A stretch of DNA of 64,000 nt from the NCBI RefSeq assembly GCF_000284375.1, contig NC_017249.1, positions 6,186,001 through 6,250,000 on the forward strand, in the 5' to 3' direction. The notes below the pieces were generated by a model that saw only the letters and a program-made list of their open reading frames with translations, was not told where the DNA came from and did not search any database. The DNA comes from Bradyrhizobium japonicum USDA 6 (GTDB taxonomy: Bacteria > Pseudomonadota > Alphaproteobacteria > Rhizobiales > Xanthobacteraceae). Made by a program: the position numbers and the translations under genes. Positions 36,174-44,858 of this stretch are shown here, piece after piece; position 1 is the first letter of the stretch, and each line of letters opens with the position of its first letter.

Positions 36174-37805
36174 TCAGGCCCGCCCAAGCTTCTCTGCCCC
36201 GCCGCCCAACGCAGGTCCCTGCGTCGGATCAAGATACTCCGGCACATCGGCAACCAGCGTGTTGGTCGTCAGCACCAGCGTGGCCACGGAAGCGGCGTTT
36301 CGAAGCGCGGTATACGTCACCCTGACCGGGTCGACGATGCCGGCCGATACCATGTCGATGAACACGCCGTTTGCAGCGTCGAACCCGACCCCGGCCCGCG
36401 AACTTTGCAGCTCGGCCACAACTTTCGCTGCATCATGGCCAGCATTTCGGGCGATGAAAGCGGCGGGACGCGACAAGGTTTCGCGCACCAGCTTGATGCC
36501 TTCACCCAGGTCTCCATTGATGTTGCCGAGGGCGCGCGCCACCACCGGCGCACACTGCGCCAACGCCGTCCCACCGCCCGGCACGATCCCCTCCTCGGCC
36601 GCGGCTCTCGCAGCACTGAGCGCATCGTCGATCAACTGGATCGTACGCTTCTGCTCGACCGGCGTGACGCCGCCCGCGAAGATCACGGCGGTCCCACCCG
36701 AAAGTTTAGCCAGGCGCTCCTTGAGCTTGTCCTGCTCGATGTTCGGCGGTGCCAGATCGTGCTGCTTGGCTACCTGCTGACGACGCGCGGCGATCGCCGC
36801 GTCGTCCCCGCCGCCGCGGATGATCACCGTCTCGCGCGCACTGGCCCGAGCCTGCCGCGCAGTGCCGAGGTCCGCAAGGCTTGTCTCTTCCAGCTTTCCC
36901 CCGAGCTCGCGGGCGATGACCCGTCCGCCGGTTATGATTGCGAGGTCGTCCATCATGGCCTTGCGCCAGTGACCATAGTCGGGCGGATTGACCACCAGGA
37001 TCTTGCCGCGGTTGCCTTCGCCAAGCAGCGTGACAACCACTTCCGGTGCAATCTCTTCGGCAACGATGACGAGCGGTTTCCCGGTCTCCGCGACCCTCGC
37101 GCGCACCGCTGACAGCTCGCCCGGCGTCTTGATTTTCAGGTCCGTCAGCAGAATGTAGGGCTGATCCAGCACCACTTCCATCTTCTCGGCGTCCGTTACC
37201 ATATGGTGGGAAATGTAGCCACGGTCGAATGACATGCCCTCGACGACCTCGAGCGTGGTGCTCGTCGTCAGCCCGTAATCGGAACTGATGACGCCATCCT
37301 TTCCGACGCGCTCCACCGCCTCGGCGATCAGACCGCCCAGATGAGAGTCGGTCGACGCAATCGTTGCCACGGCCTGTAGCGTGTCGCGGTCCGATACTGG
37401 AATTGCCGCACTCCTCAGGCTCTCGACGACGACTTCGACGGCCCGGTCGATCCCCTTGCAGAGATCGACCGCCTTGGCGCCGCGCTCGAGGGCCGCAACG
37501 CCTCCTTGAATGAGACCGTTCGCAAGCACCATCGCCGTCGTCGTACCGTCGCCGGCGACCTCGTTGGTCTGCATCGAGACCTCGCGCACCACCTGCGCGC
37601 CCATGTTCTCGAAGCGATCCGGCAATTCGATCTCGGAGGCAATGGTGACACCATCGCGCGATACGATGGGCGTGCCGATCGGCCTGTCGACCATCGCGTT
37701 CATGCCCTTGGGACCGAGCGTCGATTCGATCGCGGCGGCCAGCTTCTGAACTCCACGCGCAAGAGCGCGGCGAGCTTCTATGTCATGCAGCAGAACTTTT
37801 GGCAT
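36174..37805 (-). CDS. groEL: Dedicated GroEL-like chaperonin (MimG type)
   Basis: Hsp60 chaperonin of 543 residues. Family marks: 'STLGPKGMNAMVDRP', the ATP-hydrolysis segment 'EVAGDGTTTAMVLANGL', 'RGYISHHMVTD' and 'EGIVPGGGTALAQCAPVV'. It is divergent from housekeeping GroEL and ends 'GPALGGGAEKLGRA' instead of the Gly-Gly-Met tail. No groES is adjacent. In Mycobacterium and Methylocella clusters a similar GroEL folds the monooxygenase large subunit; that role is inferred here from position. GGGAG ribosome site precedes the ATG. Confidence 0.95.
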   Translation of the reverse strand: MPKVLLHDIEARRALARGVQKLAAAIESTLGPKGMNAMVDRPIGTPIVSRDGVTIASEIELPDRFENMGAQVVREVSMQTNEVAGDGTTTAMVLANGLIQGGVAALERGAKAVDLCKGIDRAVEVVVESLRSAAIPVSDRDTLQAVATIASTDSHLGGLIAEAVERVGKDGVISSDYGLTTSTTLEVVEGMSFDRGYISHHMVTDAEKMEVVLDQPYILLTDLKIKTPGELSAVRARVAETGKPLVIVAEEIAPEVVVTLLGEGNRGKILVVNPPDYGHWRKAMMDDLAIITGGRVIARELGGKLEETSLADLGTARQARASARETVIIRGGGDDAAIAARRQQVAKQHDLAPPNIEQDKLKERLAKLSGGTAVIFAGGVTPVEQKRTIQLIDDALSAARAAAEEGIVPGGGTALAQCAPVVARALGNINGDLGEGIKLVRETLSRPAAFIARNAGHDAAKVVAELQSSRAGVGFDAANGVFIDMVSAGIVDPVRVTYTALRNAASVATLVLTTNTLVADVPEYLDPTQGPALGGGAEKLGRA

Positions 37806-37911
37806 TGCGTTTCACTCCCACGTGGTCGTTTCTTGGATGATCAGGCCGGGCGAACTTGATGTCCGCTCCGTTTTGTCGACACTTACAGGTCGCGCGTGCA
37901 TCAGCGCGACC

Positions 37912-38745
37912 TCACGCAAGCGCCGAAGAATGCTTGTTCATTGCAATCGATCCGACAGACCGTACAACGCAACCACTGCCGCAACCTCCACACGGAGCTG
38001 GTGTCTGCTGCGCGCGATCCTCGTCGAGCTCGCGATAGCGCACAGCAAGAAGGCCCCGACATAACGAGCTGTTGAACTCCATATTGATGCGCACTCCCCG
38101 CAACCGCTGCAGATACGAGACCATTTCGTGGCGCTTGATTGGGGCCCCATCGTAGGTGACAAAGGCGGGGTCGGCCGGGAGATCGGCGAGGCGCCGCTCA
38201 ACCAGAAGCTCGCGATAACGCGGCTTCTGGCGCGCAACTTCTTCCGAGCCGAAGTTGATCGTATCAAAGGCGCCAAGATTCATCCGGCAGATCGCTGGAT
38301 CCTCGTAACCCAGCCCGCGCAACGCCAGGATCATGACCTCCTGGCGCCGCTCGAACGCCTTGCGGCGGAACTTCTCCCGCAGCTCGTCAAGTGAACCGGC
38401 ACTTGCGAAATCCTTGAGCGCCTCGCCAAACGACCTGCCTTCACGGACACCGCGGTTGATCTGCTCGGCGACCATGTGGTCACGAAGCTGAGGGCGCGCC
38501 TCGCAGACCCATGGCAACGAGGAAACCGCCCGACGCATGTCATCGGCCATGAGGAACGCGAAGTTCGCCGAACACCAGTAGGTCGGCAGGCGAAACACGA
38601 TGTCGACTCCACCAACATGATCGACGGTGATCCGTTCGACAAACCCGAGCTCGGTGACCGGTTCGTCCAGCTCGGGATCCGTGACCAGCGCGAGGCGCTC
38701 CCACACTTCGCTGATCTTGCGATCATGCTGATGGAGTGCGTTCAT
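37912..38745 (-). CDS. MIP18/DUF59-family protein with Cys-rich C-terminus
   Basis: A 277-residue protein. The N-terminal 110 residues are a MIP18/DUF59 domain ('LVTDPELDEPVTELGFVERITVD', then the conserved cysteine in 'LPTYWCSANFAFLMADD'), a domain used in iron-sulfur assembly. The middle is a helical region ('SLDELREKFRRKAFERRQEVMILALRGLGY'). Near the end is a CGGCGSGC motif, suited to metal or cluster binding. It starts five bases after the amidohydrolase. It probably helps mature or load metal into the monooxygenase or reductase (inference). The open frame extends upstream inside the amidohydrolase and was trimmed. Confidence 0.85.
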   Translation of the reverse strand: MNALHQHDRKISEVWERLALVTDPELDEPVTELGFVERITVDHVGGVDIVFRLPTYWCSANFAFLMADDMRRAVSSLPWVCEARPQLRDHMVAEQINRGVREGRSFGEALKDFASAGSLDELREKFRRKAFERRQEVMILALRGLGYEDPAICRMNLGAFDTINFGSEEVARQKPRYRELLVERRLADLPADPAFVTYDGAPIKRHEMVSYLQRLRGVRINMEFNSSLCRGLLAVRYRELDEDRAQQTPAPCGGCGSGCVVRSVGSIAMNKHSSALA

Positions 38746-38750
38746 AGGCC

Positions 38751-39773
38751 CTACTCCGCTGCCGCCGCGTGAGCCTTCTGCCCAAGCTTCGCCTTCTGCG
38801 CCTCGACGTCGACTCCGTAGAGGCGAGCGGCATTGAGGCCCAGAATCTTTCTCTTTGCCTGCGGGGTGAGGTCGACGCCGTGCTCCTGCTTCAGATCTTC
38901 CGGAAGTTCGAAATTCCAGAACTTCTCGACCAGCCAGCGCGGCGTCCAGATCGCGTAATCGCTCCCGAAAAGAAGCTTGTCCTCGCCGACCCAGAACAGC
39001 AATTCGCTGATCACTTCGGCAAAATAGCGGGGACGTCCGTGGATGAACGGCAGAGCCACCGCGAGGCCACCGTAGACGTTCGTCTCCTGTACCGCGATCC
39101 AGCAAAAATCGTCGAGGCGCGGCAGACCGCAGTGCTCAATGATGAAGTTCAACCCCTGGAAGTCGGTCGCGGCATGGTCGACGTCGTGAACATCGAACGC
39201 ATCCTTGTCTAATGGAATGATCGTCGGGCCCTTGTGAACATGGATGTTGGTGATGCCGAGCTTCTGGCAGAGTTCAAAGCATCGATAGGCGTTGGGGTCT
39301 GTGAGCTTCCACCCACGCGAGTCACCCTTCCACTCGGCGGTGTAGAGCTTGACACCCTTGATGCCGAACGTCTCCTTCATGTAGTGGATGTACTCGAGCG
39401 CCTTCTCGCCATCCCGTGGATCGAAGGCGCCGTTGACGATGAAGCGGTCCTTGTACTTCTTCGCCATCTCGGCGTTGCGATCGATGGTGTTAAACCCGTT
39501 CTTGTAGAACTCTGTGAGGTAGGTCGACTGAACGACCGCCATGTCGTCAGGACCGTCGACGAACAAATCGTTGTACATCTGGTCGGCGCTGTATTTCTCG
39601 AACTGCTCCTTCGGCCAGAGCTTGTCCTTCGGGCTGAGCGAGGTGTGGTAGGCGTAGAAGCAGTCGATGAACTGCTTGCCGTGGACGTTGAGCTGATTCG
39701 CCGGACTTCCGTCCCAAAAATGGGTATGGCCGTCGATGACGAACACTTCCTCGCCGCTGGGAGTTATGAACAT
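38751..39773 (-). CDS. Amidohydrolase-2 family protein of the monooxygenase cluster
   Basis: A 340-residue TIM-barrel amidohydrolase (Amidohydro_2). Metal-ligand features are 'FVIDGHTHFWDG' at the N-terminus, 'ITNIHVHKGP' in the middle, 'FIIEHCGLPRLDDFCW' and a C-terminal 'LLFGSDYAIWTPRW' with the catalytic Asp. This protein is a standard companion of mimABCD/prmABCD clusters. Its substrate is unknown; a hydrolase or decarboxylase acting on a pathway product is possible. GGAGAG ribosome site at the start; five bases before the DUF59 gene. Confidence 0.9.
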   Translation of the reverse strand: MFITPSGEEVFVIDGHTHFWDGSPANQLNVHGKQFIDCFYAYHTSLSPKDKLWPKEQFEKYSADQMYNDLFVDGPDDMAVVQSTYLTEFYKNGFNTIDRNAEMAKKYKDRFIVNGAFDPRDGEKALEYIHYMKETFGIKGVKLYTAEWKGDSRGWKLTDPNAYRCFELCQKLGITNIHVHKGPTIIPLDKDAFDVHDVDHAATDFQGLNFIIEHCGLPRLDDFCWIAVQETNVYGGLAVALPFIHGRPRYFAEVISELLFWVGEDKLLFGSDYAIWTPRWLVEKFWNFELPEDLKQEHGVDLTPQAKRKILGLNAARLYGVDVEAQKAKLGQKAHAAAAE

Positions 39774-39907
39774 GATGCTCTCCGGAAATTCCTGGTTGGC
39801 TCTGGTCGATCAGACGAAGCGCGGTGGTCCGGCGGGACCACTTCGAGAGGCGGCGGGGCCATAGCCGCCAGGGATGCGGCCCCGCCCAGTCAGGGAGACA
39901 ATGGAAC

Positions 39908-40279
39908 TCACTCGATGTATTCGAAGACCTCGTCCATGTTGCCGAACAGCGTCACCGTATTGTCGTCGATGCGCACCATCCGCCCATAGTGGGTCGAGGT
40001 ATTCACTTCGAAAATCTCGGCCGTCATTTCCTTCCCGAGGATTTCGCTGATCTCATCCATCTTGAAGATCAGCTTGCCCTCGCCGTCGATGCGAATCAGG
40101 GCCGGCTGATAAGTCACGGTCACGTTCGGCTTCTTCCCCATGAACTCAGCGATGGCGCGCGCCTCGACGCTGTCATTCATGGTGACGCCGCACTGATGGG
40201 AAATCGTCTGTTCGAAGACGAGGTCTCCCATTTTCTGGAAGATATTTTGGTTGGTCGCACTTCTTGAAGCAACGGACAT
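39908..40279 (-). CDS. mimD: Monooxygenase coupling/effector protein (MmoB/DmpM family)
   Basis: The 123-residue regulatory component that docks on the hydroxylase and controls access to the di-iron site. It matches the MmoB/DmpM family: 'MNDSVEARAIAEFMGKKPNVTVTYQPALIRIDGEGKLIF', then 'EISEILGKEMTAEIFEVNTSTHYGRMVRI'. It lacks the long N-terminal tail of MmoB. It starts 6 bases after mimC and is likely translated from an AAGGAG site. Essential for full activity in related systems. Confidence 0.93.
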   Translation of the reverse strand: MSVASRSATNQNIFQKMGDLVFEQTISHQCGVTMNDSVEARAIAEFMGKKPNVTVTYQPALIRIDGEGKLIFKMDEISEILGKEMTAEIFEVNTSTHYGRMVRIDDNTVTLFGNMDEVFEYIE

Positions 40280-40285
40280 TGCAAT

Positions 40286-41356
40286 TCACTCCTTGGGAAG
40301 GACGAGGCCGAGCTCGCCGAGAATCTTCTTGATGCGTTCGACCGACTGCGCGCGCGCGTCGGCATACTGCACCGGCTTCGAATGAGGCTGCGACCAGATC
40401 GGCTGAAGGCCGGCGGCCGCCTTGTTCGCGAGCGCGACATGCTTGTTCACCCACCCCTGGAACAGCTTCTTGTTGTGGGCGCCATGCTGATTGTCGGTCA
40501 CCAGAAGGTGCATCAGGTCGATCGTATTCGCGAGATTGCGCTCGTAGTCCGCTTCCGCGGACGAAATCACCGGCGGCGTGATGAAGTCGCCGTTCGACGA
40601 GGCCACCTGCATCAGGAAGCCGCTGCGAAACAATTCGCCGACCAGTGGCTCGAACACGATGTTGGTGGCGAAATACTGCTCGAGATAGTCGGCCGAGCCC
40701 ATGATCGACTCGATCGCTTCCCGCGTTCCTTGCCAGCCCTTGTCTTCCAGCCAGACGCGCTTGCCGGCCGTGTCGTCGAAGCCCGGAATGTCCATTCCGA
40801 TCTCGGCGAGATACAGCGTAATATCCTGTGAAAGGCGAAGCTTGTAGGACGAATTCGTCAGCGTCGCATTGTTGATCATCTGGGTGTAGCCGTAACGCTG
40901 AGCCTGCATCAGCGACGTGCCGAGACCGAACTCGGCGTGCTTCCACGCACCGAGATGGTTCTGCAAGATCTTGAGCCAGGCCTTGTCGAAGCTCTTCGGC
41001 GCCCCGGACTTGCGACCGTTGGCGATCACGGCTTGGACCATGGCCTCGATTTTGGACTGGCGCTGGTAGTGCGTGCGTTCCCACTCTTGGTCCGGGGCGC
41101 GGAACGCATGCCAATTCGCGCTGAGGGCTGTGGTGTTGTCCTTGGTGTATGCGCCCTTGCCGTTCGGGAAGGAGATGATCCAGTCCTGCAACAGGTAGCG
41201 TTCCGGATCCGGTTGCACGTCGACTGTCACGTCTTCGTAGTGCGTGGCTCGCTTGCTGCGGGGTTCGAAATAGCGGTATCTGCGGCTATCCGAATCCGGA
41301 AACACCGCAGAACCTGCTGCACCGGATTTGGCTGATACGGTTTGAACGGCAGTCAT
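40286..41356 (-). CDS. mimC: Hydroxylase small (beta) subunit
   Basis: A 356-residue beta subunit of the soluble di-iron monooxygenase hydroxylase. It has the ferritin-like helical fold without the two ExxH motifs of the large subunit. Recognisable segments are 'FEPRSKRATHYEDVTVDVQPDPERYLLQDWI', 'WLKILQNHLGAWKHAEFGLGTSLMQAQRYG' and 'QYFATNIVFEPLVGELFRSGFLMQ'. The AGGAGGAGG ribosome site before its ATG is very strong. Follows mimB after about 60 bases, precedes mimD by 6. Pairs with MimA in the heterotetrameric hydroxylase. Confidence 0.95.
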   Translation of the reverse strand: MTAVQTVSAKSGAAGSAVFPDSDSRRYRYFEPRSKRATHYEDVTVDVQPDPERYLLQDWIISFPNGKGAYTKDNTTALSANWHAFRAPDQEWERTHYQRQSKIEAMVQAVIANGRKSGAPKSFDKAWLKILQNHLGAWKHAEFGLGTSLMQAQRYGYTQMINNATLTNSSYKLRLSQDITLYLAEIGMDIPGFDDTAGKRVWLEDKGWQGTREAIESIMGSADYLEQYFATNIVFEPLVGELFRSGFLMQVASSNGDFITPPVISSAEADYERNLANTIDLMHLLVTDNQHGAHNKKLFQGWVNKHVALANKAAAGLQPIWSQPHSKPVQYADARAQSVERIKKILGELGLVLPKE

Positions 41357-41416
41357 GGTCGTCTTCCTCCTCCTGTTGTTGGGCTCTAGAACTGCTTGTT
41401 TGGCGATCGAGGTGTC

Positions 41417-42457
41417 TTAGTTGTTCGCCGGCGTGAACTTGTCGAAGAAGATGCGGTCCGACTCGACATCGCTCATCTGCAACACCGGCGTCAGCGCCTC
41501 GATCATTGGCGATGGTCCACAGGCATAGACGTCAACGTCTTCACCATAGTCCGCGCCGCGAAGGTGCTCTCCGACTGCCTCATGCACGAAGCCCTTTGCC
41601 CCGCCCCAGGCCGTGTCATCGGCCGCATGGGAGAGAACCGGAACGAAGGTGAACTCAGGATGCTTGGCGGCGAGCTCCGCGAAATGCTCGAGATAGAAGA
41701 GATCGTTCTGCGTCCTGGCTCCGTAGAAGAAGCGCACCGGACGCACTTCCCCGGAGCTGATGTGGTCATGCAGGATGGACCACAGTGGCGACATTCCGGA
41801 TCCGCCGCCGACCAGGATCATGGCTCCAGTTTTGTTTTCTCGTCGGAAGCAGGTCCCGTAGGGTCCTTTGATTGCGACCTCGGTTCCGACGGCGAGATCT
41901 CCGTCGAGTCGTGAGGAGAAGCGACCGTTGGGGTACTTCTTGATGATGAACGCGAGTTTTTGGCTTTCGCCCGGCGAATTTGCCATGGAAAACGAGCGCG
42001 TAATCGCCTCTGGTCCCGGGAGCGTGATGTCGACATATTGACCCGCCCAGAACTTCAGAGGTTGCGCCAGTGTGATTTCGAGGCGGCGGATGTCATGGGT
42101 CAGCGCAGAGACGCTCGTAACAGTCCCCGTGAAATCCTTGACCGGGATCGATTTCGACAGCACCTCCTCGTCATAGTTGAGCAGCTCCACTTCAAGGTCC
42201 GAGTAGGCCAGCGTTCGGCACAGCAGGATGTAGTCCTGGCCACGTTCCATCTCGTTGAGCGCGAAAGTCGAGTATTTCTTCAGCTCGACATCGCCTTCGG
42301 TCAGGACACACTTGCAGGCCGAGCACTGCCCCTCCTTGCATCCATGCGGCAACGCGATGCCCTGACGGAAAGCGGCGTCGAGAACGGTTTCGTTCTCCTC
42401 GACCTCGAACTCTATGCCCACCGGTTGCAGGCGAACGACATTGGCGGGCGCGCCCAT
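41417..42457 (-). CDS. mimB: Monooxygenase NADH reductase (ferredoxin-FAD)
   Basis: Electron-transfer component of 346 residues. The N-terminal plant-type [2Fe-2S] domain has Cys40, 45, 48 and 80 in 'GCKEGQCSACKC' and 'ILLC'. The FAD site is at 'QYVDITLPGPEAITRSFSMAN' and the NAD site at 'GAMILVGGGSGMSPLWSIL'. The C-terminal 'VDVYACGPSPMIEALTPVL' is typical of the ferredoxin-NADP-reductase family. It moves electrons from NADH to the hydroxylase. The reductase in second position distinguishes this (group 5-type) gene order from methane and toluene monooxygenases. Confidence 0.96.
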   Translation of the reverse strand: MGAPANVVRLQPVGIEFEVEENETVLDAAFRQGIALPHGCKEGQCSACKCVLTEGDVELKKYSTFALNEMERGQDYILLCRTLAYSDLEVELLNYDEEVLSKSIPVKDFTGTVTSVSALTHDIRRLEITLAQPLKFWAGQYVDITLPGPEAITRSFSMANSPGESQKLAFIIKKYPNGRFSSRLDGDLAVGTEVAIKGPYGTCFRRENKTGAMILVGGGSGMSPLWSILHDHISSGEVRPVRFFYGARTQNDLFYLEHFAELAAKHPEFTFVPVLSHAADDTAWGGAKGFVHEAVGEHLRGADYGEDVDVYACGPSPMIEALTPVLQMSDVESDRIFFDKFTPANN

Positions 42458-42541
42458 AGGGGCCTCCTCAAACGAACGCTTTCATATCTTCCGGGGAGCG
42501 ATCGGGAAGGAGCCGGCCGCAGCCGGCCCCTTCCGTCTCAC

Positions 42542-44212
42542 TCAGTTGCAGGGATTGATGGTAAATCCCTTGCGATACTCGGCGAGATGCTTCTCGCGGT
42601 CGGCCGGGCTCATCTCCCGCAGCGTCTCTAGCGGGCTCTTGAGGATGTGGCCGCGGACATCGTCGAGCGTCCACATTTCCTTCTGGTCGAAGCGCAGGTG
42701 CGGCTGCGCGACCAGGGTCTTGCCGTCCGTGCGCACGAAGCCGAGATCCTTGATGGCGTCGGCAATATCCACATTGTGGTAGACGCTTTCCCACTCGCGA
42801 CGGCCGCTGAACCGCCCCATCGCCGGGGTCGGACGACCCTGGTACTCGCCGGCAAAGGCTTCGACGGCCGTCCACCGATCGAGCTCATGGGCGAAGGTGT
42901 GGAGCTTGCCATCGATCTCGTCGGTGACCATATCCTCACGGATGAGGCATGGAACCAGGCACGACCAGCAACGATGCGGATAGACGTAGCCGACGTCACT
43001 GTTGAACAGGATGTTGGTTTGGCCGCGATGCGACAGCTTCTCGTACCATTTCCAGAACTCGCCGAACTGCGCATACCAGCCCGGATACTTGTGCTCGAAC
43101 CACTCGAAGTCCTTTTCGGTCTGCGCCTCGATGCGCCAGAAGTTCGCCGACCAGCCGACCGCGAAGAACTGCGCGACCTTGTGGACATAGTGCTTCTCGG
43201 TCAACCGCTTCCAGGCGGTCTGAACATCGTCATGATGGATCTTGATGCCGTACTTCTCGAGCGGCAGCATATAGGTCCGGTAATAGTCCTCGAAGATCCA
43301 GCGGTGCCACATCTCCGCGTAGGACTCCTTGTTCTTGTCGCGGTTCGTGGTGCCGTATTCGATGAACGTCCCGATCGCCGCGTCGACGATGGCATGGTTC
43401 TGCCAGAAGGCATAGCGCATGTCGCGCTCGAGCAGCAGGTGGTTCTCCGGCTCCTTCAGCATCGACATCAGCATCGAGTGGCCGTTGCCGATATGGCGGC
43501 TCTCGTCCGACTGAACCGAAAGGAACACGGTCGGCAACGCATAGTCGCCGTTGCGCGCCGCCTCCGACGGCATGGCGACGAACAGCGTGTTGGTGAACGC
43601 CGTCTCGGCGACCACGGTCAGGTAGACGTTCGCCGACGTGATGGCGTCACCGGTGATGAAGCCTTCGCCGAACTGGCGACCGATGGTGGTGGCGTAGCAC
43701 TTGCCGAACGCCTCCTCCGTGATGTCGAAGCCGGCCGGGTCGATGTAGTTCTCCATGTACCATTTCTTCAGGTTCATCTGGATCGTCGAGTGACGGAACT
43801 CGTCGACCATCTGCATCGTGAAACCGGTGCGGAGATCCTCGCCGGGTGCCAAGCGGCCGACCATCGCCATCGAACGTGCCGCAGAAATTTCCGGGAACGG
43901 GATGATCGCCAGGAACAGCTTCATCCACTCGACCCAGCGTGGCTCGACGTTGCGGAACATGTCCCCGCGAAGCGCGGCATCGAGGGCACCGTAGACGCGA
44001 TTGTCCTTTTCCTCCTGCATCGGGAAATAGGAGCGAAGGACCTGCTTCATCGGATCCTTCGGCGCCTTCGTGATCTTGTAGTCGGTGGGGAAGGTCATCG
44101 CTTCCTGGACGTAGGACGGATTCCATCCGAGATCTGCAATCTTCTTTGCAGCCTCACCGACGGAAATGCCGCGCTGGGCGGTGATCTTGTTGAGTGTTAG
44201 CGTTCCAGACAT
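42542..44212 (-). CDS. mimA: Soluble di-iron monooxygenase hydroxylase large subunit
   Basis: Catalytic alpha subunit of 556 residues. All six iron ligands are present: Glu108 ('PFPEISA'), Glu138 and His141 ('DEFRHSTIQ'), Glu203 ('VAETAF'), Glu237 and His240 ('DESRHIGNG'). The spacing is identical to methane monooxygenase hydroxylase (114/144/147/209/243/246). The sequence is of the propane/phenol monooxygenase type (MimA/PrmA); related enzymes oxidise propane, acetone and phenol, so the real substrate must be tested. ATG at 44212 with AGGAGGAAAG; transcription is predicted from the sigma-54 promoter 320 bases upstream. Confidence 0.97.
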   Translation of the reverse strand: MSGTLTLNKITAQRGISVGEAAKKIADLGWNPSYVQEAMTFPTDYKITKAPKDPMKQVLRSYFPMQEEKDNRVYGALDAALRGDMFRNVEPRWVEWMKLFLAIIPFPEISAARSMAMVGRLAPGEDLRTGFTMQMVDEFRHSTIQMNLKKWYMENYIDPAGFDITEEAFGKCYATTIGRQFGEGFITGDAITSANVYLTVVAETAFTNTLFVAMPSEAARNGDYALPTVFLSVQSDESRHIGNGHSMLMSMLKEPENHLLLERDMRYAFWQNHAIVDAAIGTFIEYGTTNRDKNKESYAEMWHRWIFEDYYRTYMLPLEKYGIKIHHDDVQTAWKRLTEKHYVHKVAQFFAVGWSANFWRIEAQTEKDFEWFEHKYPGWYAQFGEFWKWYEKLSHRGQTNILFNSDVGYVYPHRCWSCLVPCLIREDMVTDEIDGKLHTFAHELDRWTAVEAFAGEYQGRPTPAMGRFSGRREWESVYHNVDIADAIKDLGFVRTDGKTLVAQPHLRFDQKEMWTLDDVRGHILKSPLETLREMSPADREKHLAEYRKGFTINPCN

Positions 44213-44533
44213 CTCGTCTTTCCTCCTGATCGGGTCAGAAACCACATCGATATTCCGCCTGCCTGGACCTCCGCGGACCGAGCAGTGCTTACCCGTGCGT
44301 TACGGGCCACCTCGCGACCGTTTGCACGGCCGGACGTTTGATATCGGCAAGGGTCTCAGGATGACTGTGGAACGCCTCGGGGATGATCAGGAGCGGCCTT
44401 CGGACCTAGCCGTCTTCCGATCGCAATTGAGTCACCCCGCGCAAGGTTCGCCCTCAGCTTGACATCCCCTTCCCTCGTTCTTTTCGCGGCTCGCCCCGGA
44501 CGGAGCAGTCAGCGTTGTTGTGCTGAACAGCTT

Positions 44534-44549
44534 TGCAATGGGCGTGCCA
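44534..44549 (-). promoter_or_regulatory. Sigma-54 promoter of mimABCD
   Basis: Minus strand reads TGGCACG-CCCA-TTGCA, an exact match to the sigma-54 consensus with GG and GC separated by ten bases. It lies about 320 bases before the mimA ATG, in front of an operon with a sigma-54 activator gene. Transcription should begin about 12 bases downstream, near 44523. Confidence 0.9.
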
Positions 44550-44703
44550 GCGCGCTCTCGCCTCGCTAGATCGATTTCTGACTGCCGGAGATGAGGATCA
44601 GCGCGGACGGAGACGTCGCGGCCCGCAGTTGGCGACTTGCGGAAATGCAAACTGCGACAAGAGTTGCAAAATGAGAATCGGCGCAACGCGGAGACCGCCA
44701 CTT

Positions 44704-44726
44704 TGCAGCGCAATGATTGCGCTGCA
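44704..44726. promoter_or_regulatory. Candidate activator-binding palindrome (UAS)
   Basis: Perfect inverted repeat with 11-base arms TGCAGCGCAAT and ATTGCGCTGCA around one central G. It sits about 155 bases upstream of the -24 element, the usual place for an enhancer bound by a sigma-54 activator. Binding by the MimR-like protein is inferred. Confidence 0.65.
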
Positions 44727-44858
44727 GCAGTGCCGGAAATTGCCCCGGGCAACGGTTTGCGCGCGTTCGGAATCCAGCGCGGTCCACTCGATGCGACAGG
44801 CCTCTTTCGCGTTGAGGGCGGCGCATGCCGAGACTCGTGCGTTGCCCGCCCACTCGGA

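Larger units (their letters stand above)
44213..44858 (-). promoter_or_regulatory. Long regulatory region of the mim operon
   Basis: Noncoding region of about 650 bases between mimA and the small cysteine-rich gene. It contains the sigma-54 promoter at 44534-44549 and a palindrome at 44704-44726. The predicted leader from a start near 44523 to the mimA ATG is about 310 bases and holds no obvious gene. Confidence 0.75.

Noticed and set aside
42647..44200. Long plus-strand open frame (517 codons) opposite mimA
   Set aside because: It mirrors the codon structure of mimA, has low-complexity Asp/Arg/His-rich content and no ribosome site or family motif. High-GC genes commonly give such antisense frames.
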